From Mycobacteroides chelonae (lineage in GTDB: Bacteria; Actinomycetota; Actinomycetes; Mycobacteriales; Mycobacteriaceae): a stretch of DNA of 64,000 nucleotides. Positions 29,974-40,000 of the stretch are shown piece after piece (the stretch's first letter is position 1; each line of letters begins with the position of its first letter). A program made the translations under genes and the position numbers. The notes beneath the pieces were generated by a model, which did not search any database, was not told the DNA's origin, and was given only the letters and a program-made list of their open reading frames with translations. Where the stretch lies: assembly GCA_014204435.1 (NCBI GenBank), contig JACHLF010000002.1:186001-250000 (forward strand), in the 5' to 3' direction.

Positions 29974-30966
29974 ATGAGTCAGTCGCCATCATCACGGCGT
30001 AAGGGCGGCCTCGGCCGGGGTCTGGCATCTCTGATTCCGACGGCGCCGGTGGATGGATCGGCCGCGCCGGCGGGCCCGCGGCTGGGCGACGCAGCTGCCG
30101 ATGTCGTCATCGGTGGCGGACCTGTGGCTCCGGCGGTATCAACGGCCGACATCGGTGCGGTGTACCGCGAGATCCCGGTAACGGCCATTAAGCCCAACCC
30201 CAAGCAGCCACGCCAGGTATTCGACGAGGAAGCCCTCGCCGAGCTGGTTCACTCCATTCGCGAGTTCGGCGTGATGCAGCCTATCGTGGTGCGCACAGCC
30301 GAGGACGGCGATGGCACGTCCTATCAACTTGTCATGGGGGAGCGGCGTTGGAGGGCAACCCAAGAGGCCGGCCTGGATACCATCCCGGCGATTGTGCGGG
30401 AGACGGCGGATGACAATCTGCTTCGCGATGCTCTGCTGGAGAACATCCACCGTGCGCAGCTGAACCCCTTGGAAGAGGCGGCTGCCTATCAACAGCTTCT
30501 CGACGAGTTCGAGGTGACTCACGAGGAACTTGCCGCCCGCATCGGCAGGTCGCGACCGGTGATCTCGAACATGATCCGACTGCTGCGGCTACCGATCGCG
30601 GTGCAGCGGCGGGTCGCGGCGGGCGTGCTGTCGGCCGGGCATGCCCGCGCATTGCTTGCCCTGGAGGGTGGCGCCGAGGCGCAGGAAGAGTTGGCCGCCC
30701 GGATCGTGGCGGAGGGAATGTCGGTCCGGGCCGCCGAGGAGGCGGTGACACTTGCCAACCGTAGTGACGCTCCGAAACCGGCGCCACGCCGCAAGCCGAT
30801 CCAGATGCCAGGTCTTCAGGATGTCGCCGAGAGGCTGTCGGGCACCTTCGATACCCGCGTCACGGTGAGCCTGGGTAAGCGTAAGGGCAAAATTGTCGTG
30901 GAGTTCGGTTCGGTTGACGATTTGCAGCGAATTGTCGATCTGATGTCCGGCGAAGCAACGTCCTGA
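29974..30966 (+). CDS. parB: Chromosome partitioning protein ParB (Spo0J)
   Basis: The 330-residue protein has a low-complexity N-terminus, the CTPase domain with [15 protein letters not shown] (box I) and [14 protein letters not shown] (box II, GERR motif), then the HTH ([21 protein letters not shown]) that reads parS, and a C-terminal dimerisation domain with [13 protein letters not shown]. It clamps on parS and drives origin segregation with ParA. It is 64 bp after parA. Confidence 0.96.
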   Translation: MSQSPSSRRKGGLGRGLASLIPTAPVDGSAAPAGPRLGDAAADVVIGGGPVAPAVSTADIGAVYREIPVTAIKPNPKQPRQVFDEEALAELVHSIREFGVMQPIVVRTAEDGDGTSYQLVMGERRWRATQEAGLDTIPAIVRETADDNLLRDALLENIHRAQLNPLEEAAAYQQLLDEFEVTHEELAARIGRSRPVISNMIRLLRLPIAVQRRVAAGVLSAGHARALLALEGGAEAQEELAARIVAEGMSVRAAEEAVTLANRSDAPKPAPRRKPIQMPGLQDVAERLSGTFDTRVTVSLGKRKGKIVVEFGSVDDLQRIVDLMSGEATS

Positions 30967-30980
30967 CCCACAGGGGAGAA

Positions 30981-30995
30981 ACGTCACTGTGACGT
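30981..30995. promoter_or_regulatory. Palindrome ACGTCAC-T-GTGACGT after parB
   Basis: A perfect 15-bp inverted repeat starts 14 bp after the parB stop and is followed by GAAAC, so its right side reads GACGTGAAAC, near a parS half-site. It may be a short hairpin, a regulatory site or a decayed parS; none is proven. Confidence 0.35.
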
Positions 30996-31220
30996 GAAAC
31001 CCGCGATAACCCGGTTGGTTTATGAAAGTAGTTGGTAAATAACGGCTTTCGAGGCTGGCGGGCAGTTGCGGGTGGGGCGTGAGCTGTGGCGGTGGTTTCG
31101 GAGGATCACGACAGTGCTGTCGGGTGCCAATCCAGAAATTTCGCATATCCTGAAGGGGTTGCCGGACGCATGAGGCGTGCCGCGCACCATGTTGACCGGA
31201 CGTGGAGGCGTACAAAACCA

Positions 31221-31937
31221 GTGTCGGCTCGGATCGTTCCTTTGCAGCTCGATGGTTTCGAGCAGCTGCCCAAGCATGCCCGGCGGTGTGTCTTCTGGGA
31301 GGTGGACCCCGCTACCGTCGGAGATCAGCAGCATCTGTCGGACCCCGAGTTCGAGAAGGAAGCGTGGCTGTCGATGGTCATGCTGGAGTGGGGGTCATGC
31401 GGTCAGGTTGCGGTCACTGGCCCACAGACTCGACCGACCACTGCGGGATACGCGTTGTATGCGCCGCCCGGGGTGGTACCGCGTGCCCGACTCCTTCCGA
31501 CGGGGCCGGTGAGCGCCGACGCGATTCTGTTGACTTCGCTCGGCGTCGAGCCTGGACATGAGTCAGATGGCCTGCCACACAGCATCATCGCCAGCGTGGT
31601 TGCAGAATTGATACGCCGCGGTGTACGTGCACTGGAGGCGTTTGGCCGCACCAGCGAGGCGCTGGAGATGTGTGAGGGATCGCTGGCGAGGCATTCGGAG
31701 GCGGCAGATGTGTTGGGGGAGTGCACGATCGAACAATGCATGATCGACGTGGACTTCTTGAAGGATGTGGGCTTCACGGTGGTGGCTCCGCACCAGCATT
31801 TTCCCCGGCTGCGACTGGAGCTCGACAGCGGACTCGGTTGGAAGGCTGAGGTGGAGGCCGCGTTGGAACGCCTGCTGGAATCAGTGCAGATTCCGCAACC
31901 GGCCGGGGCGGGACCCGTGGTCGGCGCCGCGTTCTAG
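31221..31937 (+). CDS. Conserved mycobacterial protein downstream of parB (acetyltransferase-like, Rv3916c-type)
   Basis: GTG 31221, with GGAGG 12 bp before it, gives 238 residues; the frame is open further upstream from 31086. The protein has no signal or membrane segment. GYALYAPPGVVPRA and LLTSLGVEPGHESDGLPHSIIASVVAELIRRGVRALEAFG resemble the core and acetyl-CoA-loop strands of a GNAT fold, and VDFLKDVGFTVV could be the last strand. Position between parB and cwlM matches Rv3916c of M. tuberculosis. It is plus-strand, convergent with cwlM. Substrate unknown. Confidence 0.7.
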   Translation: MSARIVPLQLDGFEQLPKHARRCVFWEVDPATVGDQQHLSDPEFEKEAWLSMVMLEWGSCGQVAVTGPQTRPTTAGYALYAPPGVVPRARLLPTGPVSADAILLTSLGVEPGHESDGLPHSIIASVVAELIRRGVRALEAFGRTSEALEMCEGSLARHSEAADVLGECTIEQCMIDVDFLKDVGFTVVAPHQHFPRLRLELDSGLGWKAEVEAALERLLESVQIPQPAGAGPVVGAAF

Positions 31938-32232
31938 TCCACCCACCCAAACCGAGCGCCGTCGCGGTGCAATGCGAAGCCGGCGACGATCACCCCGGCC
32001 AGCCGGGAGAGCGCACTTCGATGGCGAGGTGCCCGGGAGTGTGGCCTGCGGCGCCCAGGACGCGGACCTGGGTGGAGCCATGGTTGTGAAGCAGCTGCCC
32101 GGGCTCGACGACGTCGTGCGAGGCGTCTACCAGGACCGACTGGATGCTGTCCTGGTAGACCCAACCGCCGTTGTCGGCCCATTGTTCTGCGGGCGCCGAC
32201 TCCCATGGGGGCCTGAATGTATTCAAGCTCCG
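31934..32232 (-). pseudogene. MBL-fold hydrolase remnant, truncated and frameshifted
   Basis: On the minus strand a fragment reads LNTFRPPWESAPAEQWADN then VLVDASHDVVEPGQLL and GAAGHTPGHLAIEVRS. GHTPGH is the metallo-beta-lactamase-fold zinc motif. Its frame ends soon after; the next frame continues with AGVIVAGFALH (the strand before the next metal ligand). The N-terminal half with the HxHxDH motif is missing. The remnant ends at 31934, inside the stop region of the convergent gene. Confidence 0.6.
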
Positions 32233-32287
32233 TGGGATGGAAGAGATAGGTGGCGTTGGCAAAGGTGGGTTGCTACCGGACAGCGGT

Positions 32288-32487
32288 GTGACCCTGGCTG
32301 TAGATCAGGACCTGTGCATGGGATCCGGGTATTGCGCGGCACAATACCCGGATCTGTTCGGAGAGGATGCCGACGGCGCCGCCTGTCACTGCAGACCGGG
32401 AGGCTGTCGCAGGAGCAGGCGAGGGGAGCGGCCGATGCGGCACATGTCTGTCCGGCCGCAGCTATCGGGGCGCGACCCCAGGACTAG
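32288..32487 (+). pseudogene. Ferredoxin remnant, one frameshift
   Basis: The frame from GTG 32288 encodes LAVDQDLCMGSGYCAAQYPDL, the first part of a small 3Fe-4S/4Fe-4S ferredoxin of the type that serves cytochrome P450s. A shift near 32385-32390 moves to a frame giving LSQEQARGAADAAHVCPAAAI, which supplies the last cluster Cys (VCPAAAI). Total length (200 bp) corresponds to 66 residues after one base is restored, normal for the family. No P450 gene is adjacent. The region 31938-32483 holds only this and the MBL remnant. Confidence 0.75.
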
Positions 32488-33671
32488 CTTCCGGCAGACA
32501 ATTCGTGCGCCAGCAGCTCGTCGAAAGTGAATGTGCCCGTGGGCCGATCGTTCTTGCCGAGTAGGTACACACGCTTGACCGCGGCCAGAATCGATTCGGC
32601 CACCACATCGCGGTAGTGGGCGGCGCTGAGCACGGAGACATCGTTTGGCGAGGTGATGTAGCCGATGTCGACCTGCACGGTGGGCATCCGGGTCAAACGC
32701 AGCAGGTCCCAGGTCCGGCCGTGCGCCCGGCAGTCACGTAACCCGGTGCGCGCCGTTACTTCTCGCTGAATGAAGTCGGCCAGCATGTGTCCGATGGTGG
32801 ATACCGAGCCGTGCAGGTTGCCGAAGTGGTAGGACGCGACCCCACTGGCTGCCACAGTGGGCTGTGAGTCGAAGCGCAGACTGATCATCAGATCGGCACC
32901 GACGTTGTTGGCGTAGGTGGCGCGCTCGATATCGGTGGGATTGTTCTGGATCGCCCGCGAGATGTAGGTGTCCATCCCGATGGCGGTCATCCGTCCTTCG
33001 AGGCGACTTGCCAAGTCCCACAAGATGTCTGATTCGCTGGTGGGGCCCTCCCGGCCCGGCACGATGACGCCCCGATCGGAGCCCCCGAGACCGGGGTCGA
33101 TCACGATGCGCTTGCCCGACAGCTGCGGGCCGGCGTTGCGGACGTGTTCGGTTTCACGGATCGCGTGCGCGGATCCGCCGGTGACATGACGGCCCAACAG
33201 CTGGAAGGAGCGCAGCGTTTCCGGTCCGCAGATGCCATCGGCGGTCAGCCCGTATTCCCGCTGGTACGACAGGAGCGAGTTGTAGGTCTGCAGCCCGAAG
33301 TTGCCGTCGACCAGGCCGGTGTAGAACCCGAGATCTTGGAGGCGCTTCTGCAGGGTGGCCACGTCGTCGCCGTACATCGGTGCGGAGAACTGGTGGTAGA
33401 GCGTGCGTGCCCCGAGCCGGTAGGAGGCCTCTTTGAGGGTGCGATAGGTGGCGGGTCCCACAATGCCGTCGACGAGCAGTCCACGGCGCTGTTGGAACGC
33501 CCGTACGGCATCGTCGAGCGTCGCGTCGAAGTGATCCACCACGACATGCCGACCGGTCGCCAGGACCTCATCGGGGTACTCGAGGAAGCCGAGCGCGGCC
33601 AGTACTTCGCGCACCTCGGTGACAGCCGGGCCTCGATCGCCGTGGCGAATGTTCGACGCGCCTGTCGTCAT
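32484..33671 (-). CDS. cwlM: CwlM: amidase-like activator of MurA in peptidoglycan synthesis
   Basis: ATG 33671 gives 395 residues. Two peptidoglycan-binding domains (about 8-80 and 95-165, each with an FQ-type core such as AFQQRRGLLVDGIVGPATY) precede an amidase_3 domain (about 185-375). The first zinc ligand of amidase_3 is lost: the motif reads DPGLGGSD instead of DPGHGG. M. tuberculosis CwlM also lacks it and works as a cytoplasmic PknB-phosphorylated activator of MurA. The conserved GKNDRPTGTFTFDELL tail, site of regulatory Thr phosphorylation, is present. It lies downstream of trxA on the same strand, separated by a long hairpin. Confidence 0.93.
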   Translation of the reverse strand: MTTGASNIRHGDRGPAVTEVREVLAALGFLEYPDEVLATGRHVVVDHFDATLDDAVRAFQQRRGLLVDGIVGPATYRTLKEASYRLGARTLYHQFSAPMYGDDVATLQKRLQDLGFYTGLVDGNFGLQTYNSLLSYQREYGLTADGICGPETLRSFQLLGRHVTGGSAHAIRETEHVRNAGPQLSGKRIVIDPGLGGSDRGVIVPGREGPTSESDILWDLASRLEGRMTAIGMDTYISRAIQNNPTDIERATYANNVGADLMISLRFDSQPTVAASGVASYHFGNLHGSVSTIGHMLADFIQREVTARTGLRDCRAHGRTWDLLRLTRMPTVQVDIGYITSPNDVSVLSAAHYRDVVAESILAAVKRVYLLGKNDRPTGTFTFDELLAHELSAGS

Positions 33672-33775
33672 ACTCCGCCTTTCGCAAGAAACCGCGCTGC
33701 CACCCATCGGACAGCGGCCGCCCGTCGTCGGGACGGCAGTATTGTCTCAGATGCCTAGGCGATGGGCGAAACTCT

Positions 33776-33823
33776 CGGCATGCTCATCTGACCGGGTGTT
33801 GGGCCGGTTAGATGAGCATGCCG
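33776..33823 (-). terminator. Long hairpin overlapping the trxA stop codon
   Basis: The segments 33776-33795 and 33804-33823 are inverted copies of 20 bp with one mismatch (arm CGGCATGCTCATCTAACCGG on the trxA strand) around an 8-nt loop. One arm contains the last codons and stop of trxA (stop at 33808-33810). There is no T-run. It may end the trxB-trxA transcript, or protect its 3' end. Confidence 0.75.
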
Positions 33824-34140
33824 TCCAGTTCACGCAGCAACGCCGACTTGCTTTTGGCGCCGACGATGCGCTTGGTTGGCTCACCATTCTGGAACAGGAT
33901 CAAGGTGGGGATCGAAGTCACCTGAAACGCGCGTGCGGTCTCCGGGTTGGCGTCCACATCGAGCTTGGCGATGGTCAGGGCGCCGCCGTGATCCTTGGCT
34001 ATTTCCTCCAGTACGGGGGCCACCATTTTGCAGGGTCCGCACCAGGTCGCCCAGAAATCTACCAGCACCGGCTTGTTGCTGGAGACGACGTCTTCCTGGA
34101 ACGAGTCGTCGGTGACGGTAACGGTCGCGTGTTCGCTCAT
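33808..34140 (-). CDS. trxA: Thioredoxin
   Basis: The 110-residue protein has the active site WCGPCK (Cys34, Cys37) after VDFWAT, and the cis-Pro loop at [12 protein letters not shown]. It reduces disulfides in the cytoplasm with electrons from NADPH through TrxB, encoded 29 bp upstream. This is the trxC-type gene of the M. tuberculosis trxB-trxC locus. The preferred start is ATG 34140; the frame extends further but is not conserved there. Confidence 0.96.
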   Translation of the reverse strand: MSEHATVTVTDDSFQEDVVSSNKPVLVDFWATWCGPCKMVAPVLEEIAKDHGGALTIAKLDVDANPETARAFQVTSIPTLILFQNGEPTKRIVGAKSKSALLRELDGMLI

Positions 34141-34169
34141 GGTTCTCCTTTTGATCAGTGAGGGTGAGG

Positions 34170-35138
34170 CTAGGCCTCGACGAGTGTCTGAGAGTGGGCC
34201 GTTTCGGCAAGCCACCGCTCGGCGTCAATGGCTGCAGCACAGCCACTTCCGGCAGCAGTGACGGCTTGGCGGTAGGTGCGGTCCACGAGGTCGCCTGCGG
34301 CGAAGACACCTTCCAGCGAGGTGTAGGTGCTGCGGTCACGTACCAGTACGTACCCGTCAGGGTCGACATCGACGACATCGCGCACAAGTTCGCTACGGGG
34401 GTCATGCCCGACCGCGACGAACATCCCGGTGACGGGGAGTTGCGAGGACTCGCCAGTGGCGGTGTTCTCCAGCGTGAGCCCAGTCACCGCGTCGGTGCCC
34501 TCGACCCCGACGATCTTGGTATTGGTCAGGACGTTGATCTTGGGGTCCGCATAGGCGCGCTCCAGCATGATCTTGGAGGCGCGGAACTCTTCGCGGCGGT
34601 GGATGAGCGTTACACTGCGGGCAAAGCGTGTGAGAAACGTCGCTTCTTCCATCGCAGAGTCTCCGCCGCCGATGACGGCGATGTCCTGGTCCTTGAAGAA
34701 GAAGCCGTCGCAGGTGGCACAGGAACTCACTCCCCGGCCGAGTAGGGTGTCCTCGCCCGGTACACCCAGGTACCGCGGTGCGGCGCCCATGGCCAGGATG
34801 ACGGCTCGTGCGTGGTAAACCTCGTCACCGACGGTCGCAGACTTCACAGGGCCCTGCAGGGACACCTCATCGACGTCCTCGGTCCGCAGATCGGCGCCGA
34901 AGCGAATGGCCTGCTCGCGCATCTGGTCCATGAGGTCCGGTCCCATGATGCCTTCGCGGAAGCCGGGATAGTTCTCGACCTCGGTGGTGGTCATCAAGGC
35001 GCCGCCGAACTGGGTTCCCTCGAACACGATCGGTTTTAGCTGGGCGCGGGCCGCGTAGACCGCCGCGGTGTACCCAGCGGGTCCGGAGCCGATGATGATG
35101 AGCTCGTGGACATCCGAGTCTGGAGTGGTCGCGGACAT
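34170..35138 (-). CDS. trxB: Thioredoxin reductase (NADPH)
   Basis: From ATG 35138 (GGGAACC upstream), 322 residues. The FAD site [20 protein letters not shown], the redox-active CATC in [11 protein letters not shown], the NADPH-binding [10 protein letters not shown] and the C-terminal [21 protein letters not shown] are all present. It passes electrons from NADPH to thioredoxin. It is the first gene of the trxB-trxA pair and follows the sigM-rsmA genes, the same order as in M. tuberculosis, where SigM-region genes control this locus. Confidence 0.96.
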   Translation of the reverse strand: MSATTPDSDVHELIIIGSGPAGYTAAVYAARAQLKPIVFEGTQFGGALMTTTEVENYPGFREGIMGPDLMDQMREQAIRFGADLRTEDVDEVSLQGPVKSATVGDEVYHARAVILAMGAAPRYLGVPGEDTLLGRGVSSCATCDGFFFKDQDIAVIGGGDSAMEEATFLTRFARSVTLIHRREEFRASKIMLERAYADPKINVLTNTKIVGVEGTDAVTGLTLENTATGESSQLPVTGMFVAVGHDPRSELVRDVVDVDPDGYVLVRDRSTYTSLEGVFAAGDLVDRTYRQAVTAAGSGCAAAIDAERWLAETAHSQTLVEA

Positions 35139-35253
35139 GGGGTTCCCTTCTGATCCGATCTGATTCGCTGATCCAACAAGGCCATACAAGTGACGAAACA
35201 ACAGCCTAGAGCGGGATGTTCCGCGCCGGACGGGCGGTGCGAGGTAGTAGGGG

Positions 35254-36153
35254 CTACCGGCCGGGTGCGGCGCCGATTCGGGTCTGCGCCACGCGCTGGG
35301 GGTCTGACTGGCTGCATCCCGGACGCACGGCCACGGCCAGGAGCTCGCCGGGGCGTTCAGCGGGCAGGACCATCAGCACGGCGGGACCGTCGACATCGAG
35401 AGTCTGTGCACCCAGAACGGGGGAGGAGGCGGGGAAGCCAAGTCCGGTGAGGCAGGACGCGCGGCGCGCGGCATCCTGCAGGTCCCCTAATGCGGGTGTG
35501 CGACCGACAAGTGCGGTGATCTCATTCCCGGACATCGGGAATGAGGGCTGCCCCAAAGCGCTTTGTGCGGGCAGTTCCGGTGCCACCGGGGCGGCCGTCT
35601 TGGGTGCGATCTGCTGCGATAAGGAGGGACCGGCGACAGCGGTGCTGGTCTGGGGAGCGCGGTGATCGTTCTGGGCGACCAGGGTGACGGCGACGGCGAC
35701 ACAGGCGGCGACTGCCAAGCCCGCGCTGGAGTAGGCGAGCCAGCGACGCTTTGCCGCGGGGTGACGGCGATGATCCAGGGTGACGGGGCCGGTGACCAGG
35801 TTGAGGCTGGCATCGGCGGGCCGAGTGGCATTCCCAGCTACCGCGGGCAACGTGGACTTGGCGGACTCGGTGCGCAACGCGGCAACGATGTCGTCGATGA
35901 CGGACTCGGGCACGTCGGGTGCGGGACTGTCCATCCACGCCACCAGGTCCGTGCGCACACGATCGAGCGCGGCCAGCGCCTGGCGTGCATCTGGATCTTG
36001 CTCTGCCCGTTGCCGAAGGACGTCGGCATCACCGACGGCGTAGACGCCGGCGTGCAGGTCGGCCAAGACCTCTGGTGACAGCGGTACCTCGGCGAGGTTC
36101 ACCTTGTCGAGGTTACCTTCGCCATCGGAGCCACCCGGATGGTTGCTGACCAT
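35254..36153 (-). CDS. rsmA: Anti-sigma factor for SigM (RsmA-like), membrane protein
   Basis: The 299-residue protein has an N-terminal cytoplasmic region (about 1-135) with an anti-sigma-like domain ([20 protein letters not shown]), a single TM segment at about 145-170 ([20 protein letters not shown]), and an extracytoplasmic Pro/Ala-rich domain. The gene sits just downstream of sigM, on the same strand, as in M. tuberculosis (Rv3912). It is assumed to hold SigM inactive until an envelope signal removes it. No zinc-binding HxxxCxxC motif is seen. Confidence 0.85.
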   Translation of the reverse strand: MVSNHPGGSDGEGNLDKVNLAEVPLSPEVLADLHAGVYAVGDADVLRQRAEQDPDARQALAALDRVRTDLVAWMDSPAPDVPESVIDDIVAALRTESAKSTLPAVAGNATRPADASLNLVTGPVTLDHRRHPAAKRRWLAYSSAGLAVAACVAVAVTLVAQNDHRAPQTSTAVAGPSLSQQIAPKTAAPVAPELPAQSALGQPSFPMSGNEITALVGRTPALGDLQDAARRASCLTGLGFPASSPVLGAQTLDVDGPAVLMVLPAERPGELLAVAVRPGCSQSDPQRVAQTRIGAAPGR

Positions 36154-36239
36154 GTGTGTTCATTGTTCCCATATACAGCTACCGAATGCCACGATCGTTG
36201 CCCAATGCGTAGGGCGGATCGTGACACGGCGGCACACGG

Positions 36240-36872
36240 CTAGTAGTCGATGGTTTCTGGTTCGACGGAGCCGGCCTTGTCGAGATAGTGCAGGGCGACG
36301 GCCAGACGTGCGCGAGCACGCGCACAACGACTCTTTACCGTGCCCTCGGGTACCCCGAGCAGCTCAGCAGCGTCGGATACCGAATATCCCTGCATATCGA
36401 CTGCGATGACGGCCGCACGCTGCTCGGCGGGCAGCCGCAGCAGGGCCTTCTGGATGACGATTGAGGTGTCGACGTTGGTCGAGGGGTCCTCGACGGTGTA
36501 CAGGTCCTCTTCGAGCTCGATGGGGCTGTGCGCCTTGTTGCGGCGTAGCCGATCCAGACAGGCGTTGACGACGATGCGGTACAGCCAGCTGGTGACCGCC
36601 GCGTCATTGCGGAAGTTGGCGGCCCCGCGGTGCGCCGAGAGCATCGCCTCCTGCAGCGCATCGGCGGCATCCTCGGGGGTGCGGCTGGTGGCGCGGGCGA
36701 GTCGGTAGAGTCGGCGGTGGTGACGGCGGAACAGCTGTTCGAAGGCTGAAGGATCGCCGGCGACGTGGGCAGCCAACAGCTCGGCGTCCGAGTGTTGGGG
36801 AGTGGTGAGAACCCCCTGAACCGTGCCCACACGCGCACAGTAATCAAAAATGGGGGGCGCCGTCGACCACAC
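36240..36872 (-). CDS. sigM: ECF RNA polymerase sigma factor SigM
   Basis: GTG 36872 matches the N-terminus of the M. tuberculosis protein (APPIFDYCARVG); GTG 36830 is an alternative. The 210-residue protein has sigma-2 (FEQLFRRHHRRLYRLARATS then DALQEAMLSAHRGAANFR, then VTSWLYRIVVNACLDRLRR) and sigma-4 (LLRLPAEQRAAVIAVDMQGY then ELLGVPEGTVKSR). It directs transcription of a small regulon, including ESX-related genes in M. tuberculosis. The rsmA gene 86 bp downstream encodes its partner. Confidence 0.93.
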   Translation of the reverse strand: MWSTAPPIFDYCARVGTVQGVLTTPQHSDAELLAAHVAGDPSAFEQLFRRHHRRLYRLARATSRTPEDAADALQEAMLSAHRGAANFRNDAAVTSWLYRIVVNACLDRLRRNKAHSPIELEEDLYTVEDPSTNVDTSIVIQKALLRLPAEQRAAVIAVDMQGYSVSDAAELLGVPEGTVKSRCARARARLAVALHYLDKAGSVEPETIDY

Positions 36873-37073
36873 GATCGCTCCACAGCAAACTATTATACAA
36901 ATTTCAATTATCTACAACAGCGATTTTCGTAACTGAACAACATGAACTGCAGTTCAACGACCTAATCGCATGTTGCCATCGGGTTTCAACTACCGCGAAA
37001 AATATAGCCCGGGATTCGCGGATCTATACCGAAAGGCGTTCGATAACTACTCGATTGTCAGACGATCGCGTTG

Positions 37074-40000
37074 CTAGGAAGCAGTTGACACGGTGATTTC
37101 GCCGATCTCCGCATGGTGATCGCCGTTGGTGGAGCCCAGCTTGTTGATCCACACCAGCACATGAGAGACCTGAGAGCTGCTGGTGATGGGAATCGTGGTT
37201 TTGCCGGACTTCAGGGTGGTGGTTGCCGAGATCTCCTTGGTGTCGTTGAAGGAGGCCGGCGTGGAGGAGTCGGCGGAACGAATCTGTACCTGCGTTCCGA
37301 CACTGTGTGATTCGATCGTGACGCTGCTCAGGGCACTCGCCGACTGCAGATCGAGCAGCAGACCGACGCCGGGCTTGAAGAGGACCGGGAAGGGGTCGGC
37401 GTCGGTGTAGGTATCGGTGGTCCACGACGTGGAGGAGTTGCCGTCGATCGCCAGTCCCGCCTTGCCGGGTTGATCGGCGTCGGGGCCCGGGGGAAACACG
37501 GACGCTTGCGCGATCGTGGCGGGGCTACCGGGTGTGACGGCGTCGCCGTCCGAGGTCTGGGTGGGTAGTCCGATGCCGATGTTGATCTTGTCCAGGGGAC
37601 CCACGTCACCGAAGATCCGCGTCACCCAGACACCTAGCGCGATGCACAGCGAGATGACCAGGACGCCGACCACGCCGAGCCCGATCAGGAAGATCTTGCG
37701 GTGACGGGCCGCCTCCTCGGGATCTTCGTCGTCGATGTCCTCGTCATCATCGGCGAGGGACTCCGACGGCTCCCCGAAACCTTGGCGGCGGCCGATACCC
37801 AGCGCCTGCGTAGGTGCGGCCGCGGCAGGCTCGAGCATGGTGGTGTGATCGACGCTCGCGATGGCCGATTCCAGACCGTCGAGCAGTTCGGCGGCCGAAC
37901 CAGGGTCATCGCTCAGCGCGCGCGAGGCGACATCGGAGATCTCGGTGGGCATCGTCGGCACGATGACGCGGGCCTCGACAGGTCGGCCGTCCGGAGCGCG
38001 ATTGGCGGCAGCCAACCCGCTCGGTTGACCCGTCTCGGCAAGCGGCCAACGGCGCGTGGTCAGTGCGTACAGGGTGGCAGCGAGGCCGCGAACGTCCTCA
38101 TCGGCGCTGGCCGAGGACAACGTGGCGGGGAACGCGAGTACCGCATCGCCGTCGATGCTGATACGCACGCGGTCCGGGTGGTCGATGCTCAGTGCGGATC
38201 CGGCCTCGAACGCTGCGTCGGCGGCCTCGGCAAGGGATCGGACCGCCCGACTAGCGCCGACTGCAGACGGTTCGGTGTCTGCGACCTCGCGCAGCGAACC
38301 GCCACGAACCCACTGCGCAACGACGATGCCGCCGCTTCCCTCGCGTACCGCATCCAACACCCGGGCCAGGCCCGGCGATTCAATCTTGCTGAGCCGCAGG
38401 GTATTCGACAGGATGTCCTGCACCCGATCGGAGCTGAAGACGGTGCCGTCGATGATCGTCAGGGCCACCGGTCGGTTCAGCTCGATATCGATGGCCTGCC
38501 AGAACTGCAGCCCTTCCGGGCCACCGTGCGAAGTCAGCAGGCGATAGCGGCCGTCGGCGATGCGAGCACCGGGCATCACCGAGGTGGGAACAGGGCCCGT
38601 GGACGGGGACTGGGTGGAAACAGGCCGAGTCGATGACCCCGGGGTGTCGGTCACAGCCCTGCCCTTTCTCGTATCAGCACCGCCCCCGTGCGCTGGTTTG
38701 TTTGCGGTTGTCGAGTCGGCCGCACTGCTGCCGACGACTCGATCACCCAAATCAGGGTACGGCAGGGAAGGCGCGCCGGAGTTGCCCATGACCGAAGCGT
38801 GATGTTGTACGCCGATGCCGAATCGACCGCCCAGACGACGCTGCAGCATGGAAGCAACGCTGAGAGCCTCGGGCAGCTTGACCGCGACCATGAGTGCGAA
38901 GGTCACGCCGAGCATGACGATGCCGAGAATCGCCAGGCGCAGAATCGACGCCGGCCCGCCGCCGCGAACGGTGAGCAGATCCAGGCCGAGACCGCGGTCG
39001 ATGCCGAGGCCGGCAGCGGCCGCGGTCGCCGAAGCGGCCAGCGTGACGAGCACCGTGCGGGCCACGTCCGGACCGACGAGCGGGCCGTCTGCGCGCCCCA
39101 GGCTCCTACGCAACAGCAGGTACCCGCAGACGGCGCCCGCGACCCATCCGAGGCCGTTGGCGGCGCCGAGATAACCCGCGACCAGGTTGGGGTCGTCGGT
39201 GAGGTGAGGCGCGATGACCGAGCCGGTGATCTTCACCGCGGTGATCGCGATGACGATCCAGGTTGGGGTCCAGGCCTCCTGGCGGGCATAGAACACCCGA
39301 AGTTGCAGCAGCACAAGGGCATAGGGGATGAGCGTGAATGACGACAGCGAGATCGAGAGCCCCAGGTAGTGAGCGGACGTGAGGCCGAAATTCCCGTAGG
39401 CAAAGAGGGCAGGGCCCATTGCGGGCCCGCCGACGGTCATCACCGCCGCCACCGGGATCAGGACGGTCATCGTCAGGCGGGTGCCCAGAGACATATCGCC
39501 GAGCACCGCACGGGTGTCCTCTGCGGCGGCATTGCGGCTCAGCCGCGGCATGATGGCGGTTAGGATGGTCACGCCGACCACGCCGTACGGCAGCTGCAAG
39601 ATCAGCCACGTCTGGTTGTAGATGATCGGGCCAGAATCGGCGGCGCCGGCGGCGATACGGTTCGCGATGACATACCCAAATTGACTGATGGCCACATACG
39701 CGAACATGGCGGCGGCCATTCCGCCGAACTGCTTGAGCCGGTTGTCGATGCCCCACAGCGGACGCACGGGGATGCGCTGACGGCGGATCGCGGGAATCAG
39801 CACCAGGGCCTGGGTCACGACGCCAAGCGTGGTGCCGACACCCAACACGAGGAGCTTGGGATCGCTCATCCGCGTGGGGTTGAGTGTCAGCTCCCCGGGC
39901 ATCAGCCAGTACAGGATCAGGGTGACGATCGCGACGACGTTGTTCCACACCGGTGCCCAGGCGGGCGGACCGAACACATTGCGGGTGTTGAGGGTTGCCA

